64,000 nucleotides of DNA from Petrolisthes cinctipes (Eukaryota > Arthropoda > Malacostraca > Decapoda > Porcellanidae): contig JAWQEG010000288.1 in the NCBI GenBank assembly GCA_033782935.1, positions 62,001 through 126,000 on the forward strand, written 5' to 3'. This document shows, piece after piece, positions 41,701 to 53,800 of this stretch; positions within the stretch are counted from its first letter, which is position 1, and the number at the start of each line of letters is the position of its first letter. The notes under the pieces were generated by a model, which was not told where the DNA came from, searched no databases, and worked only from the letters and a program-made list of their open reading frames with translations. Made by a program: the position numbers and the translations under genes.

Positions 41701-44700
41701 TGTTGATGTGGGTTGTTTAATGAAATGAGGCTGTCCTCATCCTGGGTGGTGATTTCAACGCCAAGACGTCGGCTTGGTATGTCAACAACCCAGACATAGA
41801 CAGAGGGCTTGAAATCCTTGCACAGTACACTGGTAATATGAGTGTGTAATGTAGTGTACAATAAGTGTTTACAGTACATACATACATTCATTGCACTCAC
41901 AATATTTCACATACATCATCCCAGTGTAAAATGAGAGTTTACTACATTAGGTATTTATTTAATAAGGACATTTTAGGTTATACTGCATTAAGGACCCTGT
42001 GATCATGTATGAGTAGTGGAGGCTTCTGATTCCTCCTGATTATGCCATGAAACACACTCCTTCCATATAGGTGGTGTCTTGTGGCAATATTTGAAGGACT
42101 CATTTACCTTCAATTTTCTGACTACATCACAAGGACCATCAAATATTATTAGTTTTTTTTTTTTTAATTAAGGGCATTACAATATTGATAATAGGGCACT
42201 TATTTTAGGGGAGATTCTTTTTTTGTTTGAATTGGAAGGCTACTGATTCCTCCTAATTATGCCAGAAAACAACAGACACCCTCAATGTTACTAATGTCTC
42301 CCTAGCCTCCTTTGTGAAGATTTCGTGTTTAACTGGTCTTATTCACAAATTAGCAAACAGCTAGACACCCGTCAGTTTGGCAACATCAAATCCACCTCCA
42401 CTTCCCACTGCCTAGTCAGCTTCCTTGATTTCATCCACAGCCACTTGGACAAACGTAACACATCTCTCGCTCTTGCTTTTGTAGACTTTAGGAAAGCATT
42501 TGATCTTGTAGACCACACTGTTGTCATCAACAAGGCCATTAACCTGGGACTCCACCCCAACCTGGTAGCTTGGCTGGCTGACTTCCTCACAGGAAGGCAG
42601 CAGGCGGTCCGTTATCAGGGCTCCATATCTCCCCTGCAACAGCTGACTTGTGGGGTTCCGCAAGGAACTAAATCTGGACCACTATGCTTCCTCATGCTGA
42701 TTAATGATGCCCTCACCGACACCCAGCATCGATGGAAATACGTGGATGACTGCACGGTTGGCATCCCAGTCAACACCAGGACACCAGACTATAATCCACT
42801 GCAAGCCACCCTTGACAGGCTGCAGACGTGGACAGAGCACAACAACGTCTCCATCAACCACACCAAGACCGTGGTGATGCACGTCTGTACCTCAACTGCA
42901 GCTGTACCGCCCCCCCAGCTCACAATTGGCCCTCACCCACTCCAAGTCATCCACTCCTTCAAGCTTCTCGGCATCACTGTGGATGACCTATTATCATGGA
43001 AGCAACATGTCGCCAGGATGGTCAAGGTAGCCTCATACAAACTGTACATGCTGCGCAGACTCAGGTCTCTGGGGACTCCAGCAGGGGATTTGAAGGCAGT
43101 CTACACCTCTTTCATATTACCCTCACTGCTGTACGCCTCCCCAGCGTGGTCTTCATCTCTGAACAAAACGCAACAACAACAGCTTGAGAAGGTTCAGAAG
43201 AGGGCATGCAGAGTCATACTCGGCCCTGCCTACACCAGCTACAATAATGCCCTCACCACCCTGAGTCTGCCCAGGCTGACAGCCTTGTATGAGCAAGCCC
43301 TTAGCAAGTTTGGGGAAGGCTTGCTACGCAACCCACGCCACCGTCACCTCCTACCACCTGACGCCCCCCCACCAGCCAGGGCTACCCGACACCAAAACAA
43401 ACTGGTGCCGCTAAGAGCCCCTCGCACTGACCGCTATCGCCAGAGCGCTGTTCCCACTTTAGTGCGAAAAATAAACACCTAGATTAGTATGTCTCCAAGT
43501 TGTAGCCTATAGATCCTAGAATTAATATTAATGTAATCTTCCCCTCTGTAAATTTTCAGTCTCTGACTGCCATGTAAATAAACCGTTAATTATTATTATT
43601 ATTATTATTATTAATAGGTACTGATACGGGATCTGTTATTTGTTTGGTGGCAGAGTTTGGTGGAATCAGAGACCTTCCAATTCACCAACACAGAATCTCA
43701 CCTTAAGGGTATAGTGTACCTTTGGTGAATTAGAGAGGAATGGAGACGACTCATAGCACGTCCAACCCCAGCAACGGGAAGAGGAGGACATTAAACGAAG
43801 ATGATGATGATGATAATGATTCCTCCAAAGTATGCCAGGAAACAACAGGACCAGATTAACAAAAATAATGGTAGCCTGTTGTTGCTTGGAAAAGTTTGGA
43901 GGAATCATTATCTCCAAATATGCCAAAACTACCTCCACTTAAGGACCATGAAATTATGTTAGAGAATTGGAGGCTTTTGATTTCCCCTGACAGTGCCACA
44001 AAACAAGTTACTTCAATATAGGTGGTGTTTCATGGCAATAATTGCAGGACTCATTTTCTTATTATTTCCTATCTCCATAACCAAGAGTTGCCGAGAGCTG
44101 GGGTTAGTCTCATTAGAAAGAAGAAAAGTTTTTGTTGATTACAAAACTAAATTTAAGTTTCTACGCATTGTAGTTTAGGAGTATAGATAAAGTGAATTAG
44201 AGCACTTTTAGCAAAATCGCCCAGACACAGCGGTAGATTTTCGCCCACCCACCCGGCCATGGCGGCAGGCAAGAGAGAACTCACCCATTTTTAAAGGGTT
44301 AAGTTGCACCCTTTCGTGTAGGTAGGGGGGCTACAAATACCTCCACAGTATCCCTGCTTGTCATAATAGGTCACGTAAAGGAGCTTTCTCTTCTACTATC
44401 CCTTTTTTTCATCTACAGTATTACCTTTTGTGCTTACTGTCCCTCCTCTCAATCACCTTCCTTGGGCGCCATATGACCTCACTGTTGCAGCGGCGCCTAA
44501 TATCAATCAATCAATCAATCAATATTTACATTATGTACTCTGTTACAGGATTTGATGCGTTAGGTTATCAAGAGCAGAGTGACTATGAGATCATCCAGTC
44601 AACCAATGCAGAGTTTGGTGGAGCCATCGTCCGTGTGAGTGTGTTCCGTGAATACCGACAAATTATACAGTATGTGGAACCAACAGACTGTGCTAAACTG

Positions 44701-44846
44701 AGTCAGGCAGAGTTATTAGTTATTGATGAAGCTGCTGCCATTCCTCTACCACACGTCAAGGCTCTTATTGGTGGTTCATATAATGTCATCATGTCTTCCA
44801 CTATAACTGGGTAAGTTGGCTGGAATATTTGAGGAGTCTACTGGCA

Positions 44847-44877
<31 letters not shown>

Positions 44878-47800
44878 TAATCACCATATTTTAATTTACT
44901 ACATGTAGTTACTCACTCACTGTTCAAAATAATAACACACACACACACACAAGAATGATCACCATCTTCTAATTTATTACAAGCAGCTACTCACTCACTA
45001 TTCGAAATATTAAAACACACACACACACACACAAAAATAATCACCATCTTCTAATTTATTACAAGCAGCTACTCACTCACTATTCAAATCAATAACACAC
45101 ACACACAGAAATAAGCACCATCTTCTAATTTAATTTATTACAAGCAGCTACTCACTCACTATTCAAAACAAAAATATCATAAAAAAAAGAAGAGCATCAG
45201 TCAACATATATACTGTTTGTTTGAGTTACCTACAATACTTTACATGAGGGTCTAGCGGCAGAGGGGCTGACACAGCAAAAAATTAGTGTTTGTTTGTGTT
45301 TGTGTGTTTGTTTCTTATGCATAACCAAATAGAGTAGAAAAGAAGCTATGGTTTGGTGTACAGTCAACTCTCATTTTACGCTGATATTATGAGTGTGTAA
45401 TGTAGTGTATAATAAGTGTTTACATTTCGGTACATACATTCATTACACACACACTCTTTCACATATATAATAATCCCAATGTGAAATGAGAGTTTACTGT
45501 ATAATAATGTGGGTTTGTGTACAATAATTTGCTTAGTGAACGTTATCAGACTTTAACCTTCATTTACTCTAAACTATGTGTTAGACCCTCTACTTCTAGA
45601 CCCTTCATTTCTATGCAAGTTTATAATGTGACGTTCAATTATATCCAACATTTATAACATATTTATAAGTTATTGATGTTCAAGTCAAGGTCCTTTTGTT
45701 AATGGAGGACTACTTTTTAGTATTGTTTGGATTGATTGGTGTCAATTCTCAATTAACATTATATTAATAAATATCTGCATTTTTAGATTTTTTCATGTGG
45801 CATTTGGCACATAATGCTATAAAATTAATGAGGCATACTGTACAGCATTAGAAAAGTAAATATTATGTACATAAATTAACTCACTAAATAAGCTGTTTGA
45901 ACCAAAGGATATTATGATAACATAATTATCTTAGTCTGGACAAATGAATTAGGGCAGTTGTAGGTAATTAGTGTCTCCATCGCCCACCATTTTTGTGATG
46001 GTGCAGTCAGCCTCATATCCCCTACAGTACAAGGGTAAGGGGGGGAGGGGCAGTGACAGTTTGGGACCCCACTCTTTAACAATGACCCCACCCAAAGCTC
46101 TAATAACCTGGGAGCTAAACACCTTGTCTATCAAGGATCCTGCACTGGTACAGTACTATAAAAAAGAAAATTTGGCTTCCCACCCCTTGAAGAACAAAGG
46201 AAAATGGGGTATTGATGATAATGAAGATGATGATAATGTGGTTTTATATTAGAGAACACTTATTTCTACACTTGATCTATTATACAGACATGGATATAAG
46301 ACCATTGATAAATAAGAACTATGGTTCACACTGCTGTTATTAAACTACTCCTCGCTCGGTTCTCCTGGAGTAGGTAGGAGGCTATGAATACCTCCCCAGT
46401 ATCCCTGCTTGTCATCATAAATGGGTTTCACTTCTCCAACTGTCCCTTTTTGCATCTGTTACCTTTTGTGCTTACTGTCCCACCTTTCAGTCACCTTTCT
46501 CAGTCGCCATATGACCTCGCTGTTGCAATGCCAAATATCAATCAATCAAATCCTTGTTTTACACTCTTGTTATGGGTGTGTATTGCAGTGTTTGTTATGA
46601 ATGTGTGTACAGGAAACCCTCATTATCCACTGGTAAGTTTATGGGTGTGTATATATGTACAAAAAGGGTTTACTGCACACACATTACAATCAGTACAATT
46701 TACACCCATAACAACAGTACAAAACAAGGCATTAATGTACTGTATACTGTACAGTAAACTCTCATTTTACACTGGGATTATGTTTGTATAATAGAGTGCG
46801 TGTAATGATTGTATACACACTACATTACACACCCATAATACCAGTGTACTGTACAATGAGGGTTTTCCGTACACAGTTTCATAATTTTCATTACACACAC
46901 TACATTACACACCCATAATACCAGTGTACTGTACAATGAGGGTTTTCCGTACACAGTTTCATAATTTTCATTACACACACTACATTACACACCCATAATA
47001 CCAGTGTACTGTACAATGAGGGTTTTCTGTACACAGTTTCATAACTTTCATTACACACACTACATTACACACCCATAATATCAGTGTAAAATGAGAGTTC
47101 ACTGTACTGATAAAACATGATTGTCATTGTTGCATATTTTGTTTCTTTGTTTTGATCAGATACGAGGGTACAGGACGCTCCCTGTCATTGAAACTCCTGC
47201 AGCAGTTAAGGGAACAAGCAGCAGCATCTTCAGGAGTGAATATTGCCACCACAACTTCTATCCAAACATCAGCTGTGTCAAGTAAGTTAACTTCATCATG
47301 TGAATTTTGAGTTGCGGTCATTGTGAGTTGGCTACCCATCCTACAGATGTCCATTTAGTCTTCACAAGTACATCAGGAGACAGCTAAAGGTTTGTACTTC
47401 AATATACTGTATCATTTATTTATGTAGCGAGAATGGTTTACAAGCTATTAGCCGTCAAATGTGTTGTTTACATAGTGACTGGAGTGCGAGAGAAAGGCCC
47501 GTGCGAGAGAGCTGCCACAGTATGGTTAACCACTGAGGCGTGGGCCTTATCTACCGTGGCAGCTCTCCAGTCCGGGCCACTATATAAGCAACACATCTGA
47601 CGGCTAATAGCTTGTAAACCATTCTCGCTACATAAATAAATGATACAGAATATTGAAGTACAAACCTTTAGCTGTCTCCTGATGTACTTGTGAAGACTAA
47701 ATGGACATTTGTAGGATGGGTAGCCAGCTCACAATGACTGCAACTCAAAATTCACTTTTACACTTTATTTACATATCTAAGTACGTTTTCACACTCAGAT

Positions 47801-50800
47801 TTCGTTATAAAACATGTCAGAATCACATTTTTCAATATGAATTATAATATCACTGTCGTTTTTACGTACATAAATGGTAATTACAGAAAAACGGAGCTCT
47901 GAAAATACCTTCTTCCATCCTCACTGCTTGTTTAACACTAGATGGCTTATGGCTGGCTGGACTTGGGCTAGTCCCTAGGGTCCCACAATCAGTGTTGCCA
48001 GTCGATACAACCATGTCATGGGGGGCACATATTTAAAAACTGCGCTGTCGACTTATGTTGTCACCCGCGGTCCTCCACACTTGTTTGTGGTGTCGACTTA
48101 TATCGTCACTCGCGGTTAAGGGGTTAATATTCCTTTCACCACCACCCACCCAGCAGGTCTTGGTCATAGTCTACATAAGTTAAGGACCCTGTGATTGTGT
48201 ATGAGACCTGGTGGGTTTCTGATTCCTCCTGACTATGCCACGAAACAAGGTCCTTCAATATAGGTGGTGTTTTGTGGCAATATTTGAAGGAATCACTAAC
48301 CTCCAATTATCTAACTACATCACAGGGTCCCTTAGCATTACAACATGAGTGTTAATATTATTCCTTCCATCACTCAGCAGGTTGTGGTCATACCCTACAT
48401 GAGTTAACATTACAATAGTGTTAATATTATTCCTTACACATGAGTTAACTTTAGATGAGAGTGTCCGGTATTATTCATCTTACTATAAGAGTGTTAATAT
48501 TATTTCATCAACCACCCAACAGGTCGTGGTCGTACCCTACATGAGTTAACGTTAAGTGAGAGTGTTCGGTATAGTCCTGGTGACCCTGTGGAGTCGTGGT
48601 TATATCGTTTGCTGTGTTTGGATACACCCACGGTACCATCACATACATCATCTTGTCCACCACCACAAAACTGTTCTTTGTACTATGTAAACAGGTATGT
48701 ATGAATGTTCTGTATATATATATATTTATGTTCTCTATGTCTATGTCTTTATGCAAGTGGGACTGTGTGTATGTAAACAGGTATGTATGTATGTTCTGTA
48801 TGTATGTATTTATGTTCTCTATGTCTTTGTCTTTATGCATGTGGGACTGTGTGTATGTAAACAAGTATGTAATGTATATATGTGTTTATGTTCCCTATGT
48901 CTTTGTCTTTATGCAAGTGGGACTGTGTGTATGTAAACAAGTATATAATGTATGTATGTATTTATGTTATGTATGTATGTTTGTATGTTCTTTATATATG
49001 TACTGTATGTATGTATAGATGTGAATTGTACCATGTGAAATTTAATGTGTTTACGGGAGTGTGTTACTAAGTGGTCACAGTTTATTCTTATCGTCATTCA
49101 TTTCTTGTGTTTACAGGAGTGTGTTACTAAGTGGTCACAATGAGAGTGAACATTTACTGAGTGAGATAATGAGTCTCCTTGCTGCCTCACATTACCGCAA
49201 CTCACCCGATGACCTTCAAATACTGAGTGATGCCCCAGCCCATAGTATCTTTGTCTTGTTGCCACCAGTGTACCAGGGAATGGAATCACTACCACCAGTT
49301 CTTGCTGTTGTGCAGGTTCGTACTTAAATCGTTATCTGTTTGTATTTCCACGTGTGTGTGTGTGTGTATGTATATGTTTGTGTGTATACGTGTCTGAGTG
49401 TGTGTCTGTTTGTGTGTATTCGTGTGTGTGTGTGTGCATGTGTCTTTCTGTATGAATAGGGGTATTACACTTGGTACATTAGAGTGCCTTCCTCCATAGT
49501 GTGCCAGGAAATAGAGATAGAAGAACAATAATAATGGTGACCTATTGTCTGGAATAGTTGGGAGGAATCAATTACCCCAGAAAAACTAACAGTGTACCAC
49601 CCCCTTAAATCTATATCAGTTTGTATTTCCATGTATTTCTGTGTACAGTATGTGTGTGCGCATGTAGTATTATGCTCAATATAAAATGTGAAAGGTTCAC
49701 CATGTAATGAAAGTATATTATAATGAATTATCTTTGGTCGGAACTGTCAAAAAATTACTTATAATGACAACTGTCACTTATAATGAAAAATGTCAGTACA
49801 CCACTACCACTGCTCATCATGTTCATCAACTGTTGGACATTGTTGTTATTGACAAATCTGTGTCATCGTCACAAAATAATTACCATGTTGCAATAACTAA
49901 CTTAGAGGGACGAGCTTATCTATACTTGTGAGGCCTAATGGTGGTGTGGAATGTTATAGCAACACGGTGACATGCTCAAATTCCACACTCAAGATATTAT
50001 TTTTACGTGCAGTAATTATCATTAACATTATAATGTAGAACATGAAATAATAACTCCACGATGTGTTACTATAAATTATCTTTGACCTTTATTGAACATT
50101 CATATAAAATAGCACCTGACCGAGACAACTGCATTACTGCTTACAATCTTCCCCCCCTACCCTAGCTCCATAAAATACGGAGCCACACCCAAGCCCCTAC
50201 CACCCATCAATCAACCTCCCACTCATTCATACTGGTATGTGTTTCGGATACTAAAGCCGATGACACTGGAGGTACACACCTTGTGGGTTACACAGATTGA
50301 CAATGCTGGAGTGATGAAACGGCAGTGGAGAAGACTGTATATTAAAGTGTCTTGATTCCTCCAAAGTGTGGCAGGAAACAGGACCAGATGAACAAAGGTA
50401 ATGGTGGTCTGTTGCTTGGAATAATTTGAAGGAATCGGTTGCTCCAGATATACCACCACCACCAACAACTATCCCCCCCTCCCCCTTAAGGAAGGTAAGA
50501 TTCTTTTGTTGGTGAATTAGAAGGTATCCGATTTCTCCAAAACTATATCACAAAACAACAAATCCCCTATTAGTACCAGTGAGGGTGTCTGTTTTCTGGT
50601 ATAAGGTAATTAGGAGGAATCAGTAGCTTTCCAATTTACCAACAAGAGAATCTCACCTTAAATGAAAAATTACTGTGATATTATTGTTGGTTATTGTTAT
50701 TGTAGGTGTGTGTGGAAGGTAGTATACCAAGTAAAGTGTGTAAAGGTGTACTAATAATGTGATGGTATTATTTGTTGTTCTTGTAGGTGTGTGTGGAAGG

Positions 50801-53800
50801 TGGTATTGCATTAATTAAGTAAAATAATGTGATAATATTGTTTTTTGTCATTGTTGTTGTTGTTGAAGTTCCTCAAGCTGTCTGGCCGAGCAGCCCTGAG
50901 TTCCTGAGGAAGGCCACGGCCTGAACCGGGCTTTCCCACAATGTCCTCAGAGAATGTATGTTGTGTTGTTGGCGAGTGTGGTTGTGTTCGTTGCAGTCTT
51001 CAGTAATGTGTTTAATAGAATGGGGTGCTGTGTTGCATCCCAGACAGGCATCCGCAATGGCTCCATGTCGTTGTTGTTGTAAGTGTGTGTGGAAAGCAGG
51101 ATTCCATTAATTAACTAAAATAATGTGATAATATTATTGTTTATCGTTGTTGTTGTTGTAGGTGTGTGTGGAAGGTGGTATTCCAAGTCAGGTGTCTGAA
51201 AATGTGTTGCGTCGAGGTGAACGTCCTGGGGGTGACCTGGTGCCTTGGACATTGGCGTCACAGTTTCTGTCTTCTGGCATCACTTCTGACGTTGGTCTGA
51301 GAATTGTGAGGGTGGCTGCACATCCAGACTATCAGGTACAGTCACATATATATTGTTCAAACAGATTATTTTGTGTGAGTTGGTCTATGAACAGTTGCGG
51401 ACACATGAAATGGACACATTTGAAATATCCCCTTCATCGAGCATATGGGTGGATGAGCTGACGTGTGTAGTGGCCCTTCCTACCTTATTAAGCTTGTTGA
51501 GGGGCCCATTTTAAGTTTGTCTGTTTCATGTGTCCACAACTGTACATGATATTCACTTTTCTAATGCTGTACAGTATGCCTCATTAATTTTATAATATTA
51601 TGTGTCAGATGCCAGATGAAAAAAGCTGAATATGCAGGTATTTATTAATATAATGTTAATTGAGAATTGACACCAATCAATACAAATAATATTATACAGT
51701 AGTCCTTCATTAGCAAAAGGACCTTGGGCCGATTCCACAGTGGTATTTGTTTGTTAGCTTCCTAACCAACCACACTTGTAAGGCTTCATTATTTTCCAAA
51801 AGCTGAGTATCCACATTCACAAAATCTATCAAAATAATTAGATAATGATGATCACTGCATAGTTTACTTACCAAATTCTTTAGATAATTCACCCATAAGT
51901 CATAAAATTCTTTCATTTGCGTGCTTACAAACTACTACCAACGACTGTGGAATTGACCCCTTAATTGGATCAGCAATAACTTATAGATAAGTTATAAATG
52001 TTGGATATAATTACAGGTCACATATAAACTTGCTTAGAAATGAAGGGTCTAGCAGCAGAGGGTCTTAAATGAAGGTTAATTAAGGGGAGAATACATTCTT
52101 GGTATATTGGAGTGCCTTGATTCCTCCAGAGTATGCCAGGAAACAGTACCAAGTTAATAAGAATAATGGTGGCTTGTTGTTGCTTGGAATAGTTTGGAGG
52201 AATAAGTTGCTCCAGATACACACAAACACAAACAAACACTAAAATTTTTGCCGCTAGACCCTCATAATTTGTACAGTATATTGACTGATTATTCCTGTGT
52301 GTGTGTGTGTGTGTTATTGTGTTGAATAGTGAGTGAGTAGCTGCTTGTAATAAATTAGTAGATGGTGATTATTCCTGTGTGTGTGTGTGTGTGTTATTGT
52401 TTTGAATAGTGAGTGAGTAACTGCTTGTAATAAATTTCAGGAAGGTGTGTGTGTTATTGTTTTGAAAAGTGAGTGAGTAATTGCTTGTAGTAAATTCCAA
52501 GATGGTGATTATCTGTGTGTGTGTGTTATTGTTTTGATTAGTTTGTCAGTAGCTATTTGTAGTAAAATACAAGATGGTATATTACTTATTTATTGGAAAG
52601 TTACTCGGCTAACAAACAGAGGGAAGCTGTCAGTCACTTACATGAGTCACGCCAATGTGTGTAGATGATAATTATTGACCATGACTGTACACACTCTCCC
52701 CATTACAATTTATAATACTATCATTGTACTATTGGCCACAAGAATTGGTACACACACTGTTGTTTCCTAGGGTTTACAACATATAGAAAATGTAAGACTA
52801 TATAACTGCAATACAACATTATTATTAGGTTTTTTGTTTTGTAATCACTAAGTCACTTGACACACACACACACACACTGCAGTACTTTCAGAATACTGAC
52901 CTCTCCTCAAATTGCCTGAGTAAGAATTCCTGTGGCCAGCTGTGGGAGGCAGACCTCCGGTTAGATGGCAGAACAGAGTGGAAGAGTATTTGAGAGAGAG
53001 AAGTGTGAGGGTGGGAGGGGGGATGGAGCAAGTGAGGATGGAGTGCTGGAACAGGGAAAACTGGAGACTCTTCTGCCGTGGCCACCCCCTTGGCGGGAGT
53101 TCCAGGAGGGAATGAGGCGTCGGAGCTATAGATAGATAGATAGATAGTGGCCAGCTGTACATACTATTCCCTTAACCATTTATAACACTATCACTGTACA
53201 TTTGTCAATTGTTTCAGTCAATGGGCTATGGTTCCCGAGCCATCAACCTTCTGAAGGAATATTATAGCGGGCAACACGTCAGTCTAGAAGAGAAAACCAC
53301 GACATCACACACTCTAACAAGAGAGAAACAACAACAACAAGATGATGATGATGACAACACACAGCAAATTATAAGTAAGTACAGTACTGTATGTAGGTTT
53401 GTTTATATGTTAACTCTTAGTAACTCTTTGGTTATTTCTGTTTTCCAGTTGGCTTATATTATGCTGTTAACTCTTACTCTTTGGTACTTGATGTAAGAAT
53501 AAAAATAAAGATAAACATCAGAAAAGTAAAATAAATTAATGAAAATAAAAATAATAATAACTATAACAATTTATTTTATTTTATTTTTTAATAATAATAA
53601 TAACTAACGGGTTTTTTTACGCATTGGTACTTGATGTAAGAAAAATTATAAAGATAGATATTAGAAAAGTAAAATAAATTAATAATAATAAAAATAAAAA
53701 TATTAACTATAAAATTATTTTTTTTATTATTATTATTTGTTTATAATAATAATAACTATTTTATTTTTCTTTCTTTCTTTTTTTTATTGCGTCGAACAAC

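Noticed and set aside
53221..53260. Damaged acetyl-CoA loop because QSMGYG replaces the human QGMGYG
   Set aside because: The Q-x-x-G-x-G pattern only needs the conserved Q and the later two G, which are present.
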